Assembly: GCA_964521865.1 (NCBI GenBank)
Contig: CAZFTJ010000001.1
Coordinates: 186,001 to 250,000, forward strand
Direction: 5' to 3'
DNA: 64,000 bases
Origin: CAYSRJ01 sp964521865
GTDB lineage: Bacteria; Spirochaetota; B62-G9; DRHN01
Under the pieces are notes generated by a model. That model was not told the DNA's origin, did no database searches, and saw only the letters and a list, made by a program, of their open reading frames with translations. Of the stretch, positions 50,713 through 59,851 are shown in pieces; the stretch's first letter is position 1; each line of letters begins with the position of its first letter. A program made the position numbers and the translations under genes.

Positions 50713-53121
50713 TTATTTCATATCCTCTTTAGAGCTGAATAGTTGCGATATTTTTTTCTTATTCATCCTCCTTTTCCAATCGTAACCAAGGTAACCAAGG
50801 CAGCCAATAAATGTTAAACCTGAAATTAAAAGTCCCAAATAAAATAGGCTCTGAGGTTTGAAATATAGTGTTATAGTAAAGTTTTGTTTATCAAGTTTAT
50901 TTGGATCAATATACCATGCATTAGCATAGCCATTTACAAGTAAGTGATATTTTTCAGGGAGTGATTTTTTAGATAAATAAGAAATATCTTTAAGCGTTAA
51001 CTTTACCTCATGTTTCGCCTCTTGCACATATATTTTTGGATATTTTGCAATAATATCCCAACGCTCTTTATCTTTTATCCATCTATTATCGCCCTTATTC
51101 ACATATGCTTTCCATTTTGAATGATAGTTTTCTGAGAACACTAAAAAAAACGGCGTAGTAGCATTATCTATTTTTACTTCATATTTTGTAGGATTAATTT
51201 TGCGGAAAGTTATATTTGGAGATTCTTGAGTATTAGTTAATTTATGTAAATCAAATTTTAAGTGGGATTTGTCAATAAAAAGAGGCAGATTATTATAAGA
51301 ACTTGCTTCCAACATATTAAACATAGAATCTAGATTATTATAAAATATTAAATTATTCGTGAAAGAGTAGATTTGGGGAAGGAAATATTCATCGGAGATT
51401 TTGTAAAGGTCAATTTCATTGAAGGTTCTAATGAAGGTAATATCCTTCTGCTGATTTAAGGCCTTTCGATATAAGGTAATATCCTTCTGCATAATTGGGG
51501 CTAATTTATCATATTCGTAATCTTTAGTTAAGATGATATATTTAATATTACTCAATGATAAGATTTTTCTAAATTTACTAAAATTATCAGTAAAAAGCAG
51601 GGAATTACTAAGAAACGTTGAAAAAATCAATGAATGGTATGGCGTTATTTCAAGCGCAGTGGGACCTACCACCGGTGCTGGAGAAATATTTACGTGAAAA
51701 CCACATATTATACTGGGGGCCCATTTGGGTTTTAAACTCCAAGCTAAAGGTAGAGTCAAAACCCTAAAATTTCTCTTTTGAACTTCTCTATCGAGGAAGG
51801 AATATAATTCGCCGTATTCTTTTGGTATCTCTACCTCTTGAAGCCGGGGACTATTTTTTAAAATAAGAGGGTAGGAAATAATGAATACCAAGAATAGAAT
51901 GAAGCCAATTAATAAATGAGAAGAATGTTTGAAAAGAAATGGATGAGAATGAATACGAGCGAAATCAATTATTTTTTTGAGAAAATAGTGAAATGTAAAA
52001 CCAATAAATACTGCATAACTTAGACATAATATGCAAACAAGGTAATTGGGCTCTGTGAATCCTTTAAAAAATGGTATCAAATAGACTAATTTAAAGAATG
52101 GGCCTGCAAAATTTATCCCAGCCGATAGAAATATACTAATTATGGTCAAAAGGACAAAAAATAGAATGTGTTTGGTGTTTTTTGAATCAGTCTTTAACAA
52201 TAGAACAGAAGCAAAAGCCATAGGGAAAATAAATGTACTTCCCAACCAAATAAGGTTCTCATTTTTAAAAATAGGGTACCAAAAACCAAGTAATCTAAGA
52301 ACATTTAGAACGGTAGAATTAGAAGCATAAGATTTGAAAGCGGATCTTCCTAAACGAACGAGGGAAAGACTCAATGTTCCTTCCTTTGTTAAAAAGGAAC
52401 TTATAAAGGGCAATACCACAAAACTATTTATTGCAATAACTAAAACGAATATTAGTAAGGTGGATATAAGGTATGATTTTGCCTCTCTCAAATTTTTTGA
52501 AAAAGCAAGGCTAAACACTAAGAAAAGGAATAAAACTACTGAGATTGAGTAGAAGATTTGCAAAGAAGCTAGTACAAAAAAGGAAAAAATTGCAAAAAGG
52601 AGAGTATATTTTAACTTCCGGGTATACAATAATTTTATATATAAATATAGTAAAAGGGGGGCAAAAGCATAAGATTGTAATATAGGCACTTGGGAGATTC
52701 TTTCCAACATCCAAGGATTTAGTCCATATATTAGTGATGCTATAAACGCTGCTTCTTTTTTACCGAATATATAAAAACATAGGATAAACATAGAAACACA
52801 GCTCACAATAAAAATAAATATATAAAGGAAAGCTTGTACTATAGATGGGTCATTGAAAAAGAAGAAAAGAAATTTTATTATAATAACATATGATAAGCGA
52901 GGTAAAAGAATTTGGGTGCCATCATATCCCAATGAATGTTGAGAATCCCAAGTAGAAAAATAGGATTTCCAAAATTGGGATGGATGCAAAGGAAAATTGG
53001 TATCACCAAAAGTTAAAATTCCAGGTTTGAACAGATAGCCAAATAGAAGGAGCGCTATAATTATCCATAAAATAAAGTAAACCGTTAAATATATTCTGTT
53101 TGTTTGAGATGTTTCCATCAA
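50713..53121 (-). CDS. Large polytopic membrane protein, possible GT-C glycosyltransferase
   Basis: Protein of 802 residues with about thirteen hydrophobic segments in the first two thirds, a soluble periplasmic-type segment (residues ~440-750) and one last helix (LFYLGLLISGLTFIGCLG). Early loop LTFGDTNFPLHPSQFWKSYF and FIASLIYGLNPWMLERISQV resemble YfhO-like and arabinosyltransferase-type membrane proteins, which use lipid-linked sugars on the outer face. The soluble part contains FLVFSENYHSKWKAYV and HLLVNGYANAWYID, which is like YfhO C-terminal domains. I cannot assign a donor or acceptor. First of the neighbours of the CDP-sugar cluster on the minus strand, and probably acts on the same polysaccharide. 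Confidence 0.65.
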   Translation of the reverse strand: MMETSQTNRIYLTVYFILWIIIALLLFGYLFKPGILTFGDTNFPLHPSQFWKSYFSTWDSQHSLGYDGTQILLPRLSYVIIIKFLFFFFNDPSIVQAFLYIFIFIVSCVSMFILCFYIFGKKEAAFIASLIYGLNPWMLERISQVPILQSYAFAPLLLYLYIKLLYTRKLKYTLLFAIFSFFVLASLQIFYSISVVLFLFLVFSLAFSKNLREAKSYLISTLLIFVLVIAINSFVVLPFISSFLTKEGTLSLSLVRLGRSAFKSYASNSTVLNVLRLLGFWYPIFKNENLIWLGSTFIFPMAFASVLLLKTDSKNTKHILFFVLLTIISIFLSAGINFAGPFFKLVYLIPFFKGFTEPNYLVCILCLSYAVFIGFTFHYFLKKIIDFARIHSHPFLFKHSSHLLIGFILFLVFIISYPLILKNSPRLQEVEIPKEYGELYSFLDREVQKRNFRVLTLPLAWSLKPKWAPSIICGFHVNISPAPVVGPTALEITPYHSLIFSTFLSNSLLFTDNFSKFRKILSLSNIKYIILTKDYEYDKLAPIMQKDITLYRKALNQQKDITFIRTFNEIDLYKISDEYFLPQIYSFTNNLIFYNNLDSMFNMLEASSYNNLPLFIDKSHLKFDLHKLTNTQESPNITFRKINPTKYEVKIDNATTPFFLVFSENYHSKWKAYVNKGDNRWIKDKERWDIIAKYPKIYVQEAKHEVKLTLKDISYLSKKSLPEKYHLLVNGYANAWYIDPNKLDKQNFTITLYFKPQSLFYLGLLISGLTFIGCLGYLGYDWKRRMNKKKISQLFSSKEDMK

Positions 53122-53139
53122 AAAAACACCTATTTATGG

Positions 53140-54075
53140 CTAAACGACTTTTCCGCATCTGTTTCTCAAAAAATCATAAATTCCCTTGGGAATCATAGAT
53201 AGCGAGTTAATATTTCTGCATTTAAATACTAAAAAGGTATAACCAGCACAAAAATAAAATAAGAAAAAAAATAAAAATGAAGGTATGTGATACCACTTTG
53301 CATGTTTCTTCATAAATAAAAGTTGATTGCGTATCATATAGTAGATAAAACTTGGTGAAAGATGCCTTACAGTACCGCACACCTTATGCCATACGACTCC
53401 CCTTGGAACATATAGTATTTTATAACTTCCTTTTAAAGTTCTAAAACAAAAATCTACATCTTCGCTATATAAAAAATAATCTTCATCTAAATAACCTACT
53501 TTTTCGAAAACTTCTTTTTTAATTAAAATCGCACACCCAGTTATATAATCAACATAATTCTTTTTATTAAATTTGATATTGTCTCTTTTCTTGGCTCCAA
53601 TCAAAATATTGACACCCGTCCAAAAGTTTATCTTCCCACCAGCAGAATATATCAAGTTAGGTATTGAATAATAAAAAACTTTAGGGCCTATGATACCAAC
53701 CTCCTTACTATTTTCTCCTTCCTCTACCAACTCTTTGAGGACCGCCTTATCTACAATAACATCATTGCTTACTAAAAAAATATAATCTGGGTTTTCTTTG
53801 ATGGCCTCTCGTATACCAAAATTACTACCACCAGCGAATCCACAATTTTTTTCTATTCTCCTAATGTCCAACCAAGAGTATTTTTCTTTTAAATGCTGGG
53901 ATGAATCATCAAAAGAGCCGTTGTCCACTAGAAGAATCTTATAATTTGTATATTTTATATTTCTAAGAGATTCTAAACATTCTATAGTGTCGTCAAGATG
54001 ATTATAGTAAAGCAAGACTATTATTACTAAAGGTTCCTTTCCCTTTATTTTATTTGAAAACATTTCCATAAACAC
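53140..54075 (-). CDS. Family 2 glycosyltransferase (rhamnosyltransferase-like)
   Basis: Protein of 311 residues. GT2 features: VIIVLLYYNHLDDTIECLES, LLVDNGSFDDSSQHLKEKY, NCGFAGGSNFGI, YIFLVSNDVIVDK (Asn-Asp in the metal motif), and FLYSEDVDFCFRTLKGSYK (the acceptor-side Glu-Asp). One or two hydrophobic stretches near the C-terminus (IPSFLFFFLFYFCAGYTFL) could tether it to the membrane. The start is GTG 54075, nine bases after AGGAG; in-frame ATG codons at 54069 and 54063 are less well placed. It likely adds rhamnose or the dideoxysugar to the lipid-linked repeat unit. Confidence 0.87.
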   Translation of the reverse strand: MFMEMFSNKIKGKEPLVIIVLLYYNHLDDTIECLESLRNIKYTNYKILLVDNGSFDDSSQHLKEKYSWLDIRRIEKNCGFAGGSNFGIREAIKENPDYIFLVSNDVIVDKAVLKELVEEGENSKEVGIIGPKVFYYSIPNLIYSAGGKINFWTGVNILIGAKKRDNIKFNKKNYVDYITGCAILIKKEVFEKVGYLDEDYFLYSEDVDFCFRTLKGSYKILYVPRGVVWHKVCGTVRHLSPSFIYYMIRNQLLFMKKHAKWYHIPSFLFFFLFYFCAGYTFLVFKCRNINSLSMIPKGIYDFLRNRCGKVV

Positions 54076-54121
54076 TAAAACTATCTCCTTATAATAGACT
54101 AAATGCTAATTTAAGGGAAAT

Positions 54122-55741
54122 TTAAACCCTGCCGCTCATAAATGCATGAAACTTTTCAATAATATACTCGATCATAGTTTGTTTGAGACCTGGATACACA
54201 CCAATCCAGAAATGATTGTTCATAACAAAATCTGTATTGCCCAACAAATCCGATTTCCTATATTTTATATTATTATATGCCGGTTGTCTTATAAGATTTC
54301 CTCCAAAAAGCATTCTCGTAGCGATTTTGTTTTCCTCTAAATAATTCACAATTCGGTCTCTTTTAAATCTGGAATCTTTTTTAATTGAGATTGGAAACCC
54401 AAACCAGCTTGGCTCGGATTCAGATAATGCCTTGGGGAGTATAAAATATTCTTCGTATTTCTCTAATCCATCATAAAGCATCTGAAAATTCCTTTTTCTT
54501 CTCTCGATAAACCAAGTTATCTTCTTTAATTGTTCAACTCCTATCGCAGCCTGCATATCTGTCACTTTAAGATTGTATCCAATATGAGAATAAATATATT
54601 TATGATCATATCCAGAAGGTAAATCACCCAGGTGCCAATTAAAGCGCTTGCCACAAGTATTATCGTGACCTGGCTCGCACCAACAATCTCTTCCCCAGTC
54701 TCTAAAAGAGTCAATTAGCCTTTTTAGCTGAGTATCATTGGTCACCAACGCACCGCCTTCGCCCATAGTGATATGATGAGCAGGATAAAAGCTAAAAGTA
54801 GCAATGTGCCCAGATGTACCTGTATATTGCCCCTTATATTTAGACCCCAAAGCGTCACAGTTATCCTCTATCAACCAAAGGTCGTATTTTTCACATATCT
54901 CTAAAACTTTATCAAGGTTAAAAGGATTTCCAAGGGTGTGAGCTAAAAAGATAGCTTTAGTTTTCTTAGATAATGCCTCTTCAATTTTACCTGCTTGGAT
55001 ATTATAAGTTCCAATATCTACATCCACAAAAACAGGGATTAGATTATTCTGAATAATCGGGTTCACAGTTGTAGGAAAGGCACATGCTGTGGTTATAACT
55101 TCGTCACCTATTTTAAGTCTCCTTTCTCCCAACTTTGGAGAGGTTAAAGCTGATATTGCTAAGAGATTAGCAGAGGATCCAGAATTAGTCAGAATGCAAT
55201 GTTTTACTCCTAAAAACTTGGTAAATTCTTCCTCAAATTGTTTTGCAAACCTCCCTGCTGTAATCCAGAAATCCAGAGCGGAATCTACTAATGCTTTCAT
55301 CTCTTCAGCATTATAAACACGTCCAGCGTAGTGGATATATGTCTCACCGGGAATGAAATCCTCATACTTTTTATGAACTACATTGTAGTGTTTTTCAATT
55401 ATAGTGTGTGCCATCTGTCTAAGTAGTTTATCTATTTTTTGGATACTAATCTTGGCCACTTTTTGAATAATTAACTCTTTTCCAATGAATAACATACTGT
55501 CAGTTATGATAATGTAGTCTTGAGGTAGATTACCATCAATCAAGTCTTTATTACTAATTTTAACTGAATGTGAATGATCCAGATTTTCTTCTGTAGTTAT
55601 GTGTAAGATCTGAAAACCATCTTCTTTAATATCGTAAACTAAGCCCAACTCTTTTTTCTCTATATTTTTGCCTAAAGAAGGATAATTAGCTACGACTATA
55701 TCTCCTAATTCAAGCTTCTGCATATATCCAATCTTTTTCAT
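54122..55741 (-). CDS. rfbH: CDP-4-keto-6-deoxyglucose-3-dehydrase (E1, RfbH) with an extra PemK-like N-terminal domain
   Basis: Protein of 539 residues; RfbH proteins are about 437. Residues ~105-539 are a full RfbH: IHYAGRVYNAEEMKALVDSA, LDFWITAGRFAKQFEEEF, EDNCDALGSKYKG, and SFYPAHHITMGEGGAL, where histidine 322 replaces the PLP lysine as in the PMP-dependent E1. Cysteines for the [2Fe-2S] cluster lie in DCWCEPGHDNTCGKRF (C353, C355, C363). The enzyme removes the 3-hydroxyl in CDP-3,6-dideoxysugar synthesis, together with a reductase E3 not found here. Residues ~8-104 are extra: LELGDIVVANYPSLGKNIEK, ELGLVYDI, QILHITTEENL, VKISNKDLIDGNLPQDYIII resemble the PemK/MazF fold. Confidence 0.9.
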   Translation of the reverse strand: MKKIGYMQKLELGDIVVANYPSLGKNIEKKELGLVYDIKEDGFQILHITTEENLDHSHSVKISNKDLIDGNLPQDYIIITDSMLFIGKELIIQKVAKISIQKIDKLLRQMAHTIIEKHYNVVHKKYEDFIPGETYIHYAGRVYNAEEMKALVDSALDFWITAGRFAKQFEEEFTKFLGVKHCILTNSGSSANLLAISALTSPKLGERRLKIGDEVITTACAFPTTVNPIIQNNLIPVFVDVDIGTYNIQAGKIEEALSKKTKAIFLAHTLGNPFNLDKVLEICEKYDLWLIEDNCDALGSKYKGQYTGTSGHIATFSFYPAHHITMGEGGALVTNDTQLKRLIDSFRDWGRDCWCEPGHDNTCGKRFNWHLGDLPSGYDHKYIYSHIGYNLKVTDMQAAIGVEQLKKITWFIERRKRNFQMLYDGLEKYEEYFILPKALSESEPSWFGFPISIKKDSRFKRDRIVNYLEENKIATRMLFGGNLIRQPAYNNIKYRKSDLLGNTDFVMNNHFWIGVYPGLKQTMIEYIIEKFHAFMSGRV

Positions 55742-55742
55742 A

Positions 55743-56831
55743 TTAATCCCTCGCTCGGTTTATGTACTTACGAATTTCTCTTATTGTAAATTCGTACAAC
55801 TCTTCTTTAGGCATGTCATTATAAAAATTCTTATACCAATTAATAGTCTTTTTAACCGCTTCATATACGTCATAAATTGGCTTCCAGCCAAGTAATGATC
55901 TGGCTTTGCTCGTATCCAACTTTAAAAGATCAGCTTCATGAGGATGTCCGGAAGTATCTATTGTATTATTACCACAGCCCCAGTGTTTAATTACAAGTTT
56001 AACTAATTCTTCTACTGTTATTATGCTCTCATCGTTTGGGCCAAAATTCCAAGAACTACTATACTTGGCTCCATCTTCATACATCAACGCTCCAAGCAAT
56101 AAATAACCTGATAAAGGTTCCAGGATATATTGCCAGGGTCTTATTGATTGTGGATTGCGAATAATAATTGTTTTATTTTGAGAAAGTGCTTGTATACAAT
56201 CGGGGATAATTCTATCTTCTCCCCAATCCCCACCCCCAATTACATTTCCTGCACGAACAGAAGATAAAGCTACATTATGAGTTTTGCCATGGCCTTTGGG
56301 ATTAAAAAATGACCTTCTATAAGCACTAGTAACAAGTTCAGCACAGCCTTTACTCGAACTATATGGGTCATATCCTCCCATAGGGTCTATTTCTCTGTAA
56401 CTATAAAGACATTCTTTATTTTCGTAACATTTATCGCTGGTAACAATAATACAAACCTTAACACTTTTTGTTTTTCTTACAACTTCCAGTACATTTACAG
56501 TCCCCATTATATTTGTTTCGTAAGTAAGTTTTGGCTCTTTATAGGAAAGTCTCACCAATGACTGTGCTGCTAGGTGAAAAATAAATTTGGGACGATATTC
56601 TTCAAAGACAGAAATTAAATGTTTTTCATCTCTAAGGTCACCAATAATGTGTATTATTCTATCTTTCAAATTTATAGATTCAAATAAATTTGGATCTGTT
56701 GGGGGCTCCAAAGAGTATCCGATGACTTCTGCACCTAGTTCTGCAAGCCATATCAATAACCAACTTCCTTTAAAACCCGTATGACCTGTAATTAGCACCT
56801 TCTTACCTTTATAAATAGTTAGATTATTCAT
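55743..56831 (-). CDS. rfbG: CDP-glucose 4,6-dehydratase
   Basis: SDR enzyme of 362 residues that converts CDP-glucose to CDP-4-keto-6-deoxyglucose, the substrate of RfbH. Landmarks: KKVLITGHTGFKGSWLLIWL (glycine-rich), FHLAAQSLVRLSYKEP, VKVCIIVTSDKCYENKE and the catalytic YDPYSSSKGCAELV, with RAGNVIGGGDWGEDRIIPDC, all typical of RfbG. It lies one base upstream of rfbH in reading direction and overlaps the cupin gene by eight bases, which shows a tightly packed operon. Confidence 0.95.
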   Translation of the reverse strand: MNNLTIYKGKKVLITGHTGFKGSWLLIWLAELGAEVIGYSLEPPTDPNLFESINLKDRIIHIIGDLRDEKHLISVFEEYRPKFIFHLAAQSLVRLSYKEPKLTYETNIMGTVNVLEVVRKTKSVKVCIIVTSDKCYENKECLYSYREIDPMGGYDPYSSSKGCAELVTSAYRRSFFNPKGHGKTHNVALSSVRAGNVIGGGDWGEDRIIPDCIQALSQNKTIIIRNPQSIRPWQYILEPLSGYLLLGALMYEDGAKYSSSWNFGPNDESIITVEELVKLVIKHWGCGNNTIDTSGHPHEADLLKLDTSKARSLLGWKPIYDVYEAVKKTINWYKNFYNDMPKEELYEFTIREIRKYINRARD

Positions 56832-57282
56832 TCTTCAAACTCCAGTCATAAGGTATCTTATTCTTAAACGGGCTAGTTCTTTGTATCTCGTTTGAATCGT
56901 GAGGTAACGTTGCACAATTTGCAACTATCGCTGGTTTTATACCGATGCCTTTAAATCCGTTCCAAATATTAGGTGGTATTTTAACCAAACAATAGTTTTC
57001 TTCGCCAATAAATAACTCCATCAAATTTCCTCTTGTAAGTGACCTTTCTCTGTCATCGTAAAGAACGAGCTTTATCATTCCTTGTATAACATCATAATTT
57101 AGAGTCATTTCTTTATGAAGATGCCATCCTTTAATCACTCCAGGATAAACAATTGAAAAATATATTTCTCCAAACTTTTCAAAAATTTGGTCATCACATC
57201 TAAGAAAATGGTATATACATCCCCTTTCGTCAGGTATCTTTTTTAAAGGCATTACAATCACGTCCTCAATCTTTTTTCCCAT
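56824..57282 (-). CDS. RmlC-like cupin, sugar-nucleotide epimerase
   Basis: Cupin protein of 152 residues of the dTDP-4-dehydrorhamnose 3,5-epimerase type: LKKIPDERGCIYHFLRCDD, GEIYFSIVYPGVIKGWHLHK (histidines of the active site), VIQGMIKLVLYDDRERS, LVKIPPNIWNGFKGIG. In a CDP-3,6-dideoxyhexose cluster, such a protein can act as the 5-epimerase that leads to CDP-ascarylose. It is shorter than RmlC and may be a simple epimerase with one centre. Encoded between the reductase gene and rfbG. Confidence 0.83.
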   Translation of the reverse strand: MGKKIEDVIVMPLKKIPDERGCIYHFLRCDDQIFEKFGEIYFSIVYPGVIKGWHLHKEMTLNYDVIQGMIKLVLYDDRERSLTRGNLMELFIGEENYCLVKIPPNIWNGFKGIGIKPAIVANCATLPHDSNEIQRTSPFKNKIPYDWSLKNE

Positions 57283-57285
57283 TTT

Positions 57286-58245
57286 TTACTCCTCCTTTTT
57301 CCTTTCATAGAATTTTTTATACCATTCTATTGTAAGCTCCAATCCTTCTCTTAATTGTACTATAGGTCTCCATCTTAATAAGGTTTTAGTCTTGTTTATG
57401 TCAGCACATGAAAACCAAACCTCGTTCTTTCTATGAGGAATTATACCCCATTCTATTTCTAGCGTACTGCCAATAATATCCTTTATTTGTGATACCACTT
57501 CTCGAACACTGACGGCATTCCCCGTTCCGATATTGAAGATCTCATGTTTTTGAGGAAGTTCAGGAACAAATAGAAGTTTAAAATAAGCATCCACTATGTC
57601 ATCAACATATACAAAATCCCACCTTTGTTTTCCCGTGGTTAATTTCAACTTGTTCCCTTTAAGCAAGCTTTTTATCGCATGAGGAATTAATCTTCTTTCA
57701 TGGTCAGCAGGACCGTAAGGCGGAAAGATTCGGAAGGTTACTGATTTTAATCCATATTTTTCTGTATAAAAGGAGCAAGCTTGTTCTGCTTGTATTTTTG
57801 TTAATGCGTATAGGTTTAAAGAGCTCAAATTATCTTCCTCTATTAGCTTATTTTCGCTTTCTCTATAAACAAAGCAGGAGCTTGTATTAATAAATAGCTT
57901 AACCATAGTCTCTTTAGAAGCTTCAAGGAGATTTATTGCGCCTAAAACATTTGTATCCAACATCTGGGGTATTTCTTGTGGTTGATGTTCCACCGCATAG
58001 TAGGTAGCTAAATGGAAAATAACGTCTGGTTTAAAATACGAAACTACTTTAGAAACCATTTGAGTATCTCGTAAATCCACATCACAAGCCGCTATTTTAC
58101 CTAACAAATCCGTTATCCGCCATACATCTGAATTTTCTCGCTTGATTATTTCTACTTCGAAACCCTCTTGTATCAATCTACGCGTTAAATGAGAACCGAT
58201 GAAACCAGCAGCTCCTGTTATTAATATCTTATTTAGATTTTCCAT
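57286..58245 (-). CDS. NAD-dependent epimerase/dehydratase (probable CDP-dideoxyhexose reductase)
   Basis: SDR protein of 319 residues: ILITGAAGFIGSHLTRRLI, DVIFHLATYYAVEHQP, LFINTSSCFVYRES, catalytic LYALTKIQAEQ, FRIFPPYGPADHERRLIPHA. In CDP-dideoxysugar clusters the gene in this place encodes the C4 reductase (paratose, abequose or ascarylose synthase). The ALTK catalytic motif lacks the usual serine next to Tyr but keeps Tyr and Lys. The identity of the final sugar cannot be read from this alone. Four bases before the cupin gene. Confidence 0.85.
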   Translation of the reverse strand: MENLNKILITGAAGFIGSHLTRRLIQEGFEVEIIKRENSDVWRITDLLGKIAACDVDLRDTQMVSKVVSYFKPDVIFHLATYYAVEHQPQEIPQMLDTNVLGAINLLEASKETMVKLFINTSSCFVYRESENKLIEEDNLSSLNLYALTKIQAEQACSFYTEKYGLKSVTFRIFPPYGPADHERRLIPHAIKSLLKGNKLKLTTGKQRWDFVYVDDIVDAYFKLLFVPELPQKHEIFNIGTGNAVSVREVVSQIKDIIGSTLEIEWGIIPHRKNEVWFSCADINKTKTLLRWRPIVQLREGLELTIEWYKKFYERKKEE

Positions 58246-58251
58246 TTTACT

Positions 58252-59046
58252 TCACTCATCCCAAATTTTCCAAAATGCTCTTCCGGTTTTCCATAACTTA
58301 TTTAGATACTGCATATCTCTAAAAGTATCCATACATGCCCATTCCTTTTTGAATTCGTATACCATTAATTCACCATCTTCAGCTAATTGATCTAAAGTTC
58401 CTACTTCAAAATCACAATTATCATCTTCTGATAAATAGTTGAAGATTTTTCGATTGAGAACAAAAAAACCACCGTTTATTAAACCATCAGAAACTTGTGG
58501 TTTTTCTGTAAATGAAGTAACTCTATTATTTTTGACCACTAATTCACCAAATCTTGATGGAGGACGTACACCAGTTACTGTTCCTATGCGACCATGCTTT
58601 TTATGAAAAGACAGTAATTCTTGCAGGTTTATATCTGCTACACCATCTCCATAGGTAAGCATGAATAAATCACTAGCCATATATTTTTCTATTTTCTTTA
58701 TCCTCGCACCTTTCAGAGCTCTCTCCCCTGTATCAGCCAGAGTAACTCGCCAACCCCTTTCGTTATGCCCGCTATAGATGTCTATATGCTTATGGTCACC
58801 TAATTCTACGGTGAAATCATTATTTAAAACCTCGTAGTTATAAAAATATTCTTTTATCTTTTCACCTTTGTAACCCAAGCAGAGTATAAAATCTATAAAT
58901 CCATAATGAGCATAAATCTTCATTATGTGCCAGAGGATAGGCTTATTTCCAATTTCAATTAAGGGTTTAGGACGAACTTCTGTCTCTTCCTTAAGTCTTG
59001 TGCCTCTACCTCCGCAAAGGATAACCACTTTTATTCTATTGAACAT
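58252..59046 (-). CDS. rfbF: Glucose-1-phosphate cytidylyltransferase
   Basis: Enzyme of 264 residues that makes CDP-glucose, entry to the 3,6-dideoxyhexose pathway. Landmarks: VVILCGGRGTRLKEETEVRP, KPLIEIGNKPILWHIMKIYA, FILCLGYKGEKIKEYF, and FMLTYGDGVADIN with GVRPPSRFGEL, GGFFVLNRKIFNYL. First gene of the minus-strand operon rfbF, reductase, cupin, rfbG, rfbH. Its upstream side is only 70 bases from an insertion-sequence remnant, so its promoter may have been changed by the insertion. Confidence 0.95.
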   Translation of the reverse strand: MFNRIKVVILCGGRGTRLKEETEVRPKPLIEIGNKPILWHIMKIYAHYGFIDFILCLGYKGEKIKEYFYNYEVLNNDFTVELGDHKHIDIYSGHNERGWRVTLADTGERALKGARIKKIEKYMASDLFMLTYGDGVADINLQELLSFHKKHGRIGTVTGVRPPSRFGELVVKNNRVTSFTEKPQVSDGLINGGFFVLNRKIFNYLSEDDNCDFEVGTLDQLAEDGELMVYEFKKEWACMDTFRDMQYLNKLWKTGRAFWKIWDE

Positions 59047-59116
59047 TAAATTTACCCCCCTAATAAATATTTCTGGTCATTCGATTTCAGGTTTTATTTG
59101 TCTTTGTGTCTTTGGT

Positions 59117-59485
59117 TCACCGGGAATCGGACAAAATAGGGTACTGAGTTAAGGTGGAATTTGTATTGTATTGTACCCGTAATTGCCGGGCTTTCGCAAG
59201 CTTTTGTTCCCGTACTGCCAGTATTTCTCTATCCCTCCCAATCAATTTATCAAAGGGTGTTACATACTCGATGGCACTATGCAATCGTTTCTGATTGTAG
59301 TACCAGATATACTCACTGATCTGCTTCCTGGCATGCTCAATGGACAAAAAGCTTTGTTTTCTGATACAATCAGCTTTTACTGTACGGAATAATCTTTCGA
59401 TTTTCCCATTACTTTGGGGGTACCCGATCCCCTCCCAGGTGCAAGATTTTTGGTGGATTCCTATGGAAACCCTTGCACTATTCTA
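59117..59485 (-). pseudogene. IS3/IS481-type transposase, C-terminal fragment
   Basis: Reading the minus strand from about 59485, the frame gives IGIHQKSCTWEGIGYPQSNG, KIERLFRTVKADCIRKQSF and YIWYYNQKRLHSAIEYVTP before stopping at 59117: the last part of an integrase-core (rve) transposase, including the third acidic residue (Glu in KIERLFRT). The N-terminal two thirds are missing: an in-frame stop lies just upstream. The 59086-59160 flank may hold its terminal sequence. Confidence 0.8.
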
Positions 59486-59776
59486 CTTCAAATCATAATT
59501 TATTTCATTATAATAAAACAAATTATGACTTTTTCAGGAAACCATACTTAGCTATTTAATGTTTCAGATCAAAGTCTCAATGGTCTTTGTATACGTTCAA
59601 CTCTATACTCCCGGCGAATCTATTCACGAGGAGAAATCTTTAGGCTTGGCTGAATGTACCGTTTTATGCGTAGAGTAATTCATCTCCTGATGTGCTTCAG
59701 TATTAGTTCAGTTTCAGTTAATTTGGACAGTAGTGATACAACTAGTAACCCAAATTAAGCGATAAGGAAAAAGCTC

Positions 59777-59843
59777 TTGACAAAAAACCTCCTAAGTGTT
59801 TGAATAGTATTGAATTACAACATACAAACAAACACTTAGGAGG
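59777..59843 (+). promoter_or_regulatory. Promoter with 5' leader stem hiding a ribosome site
   Basis: TTGACA at 59777-59782 with a weak TGAATA-type -10 about 18 bases later. A perfect 15-base inverted repeat (59788-59802 with 59829-59843) overlaps the spacer and ends in AGGAGG, the ribosome site of the small frame at 59852. A transcript that starts upstream of the left arm would hide the site. Confidence 0.4.
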
Positions 59844-59851
59844 AATTTAAA

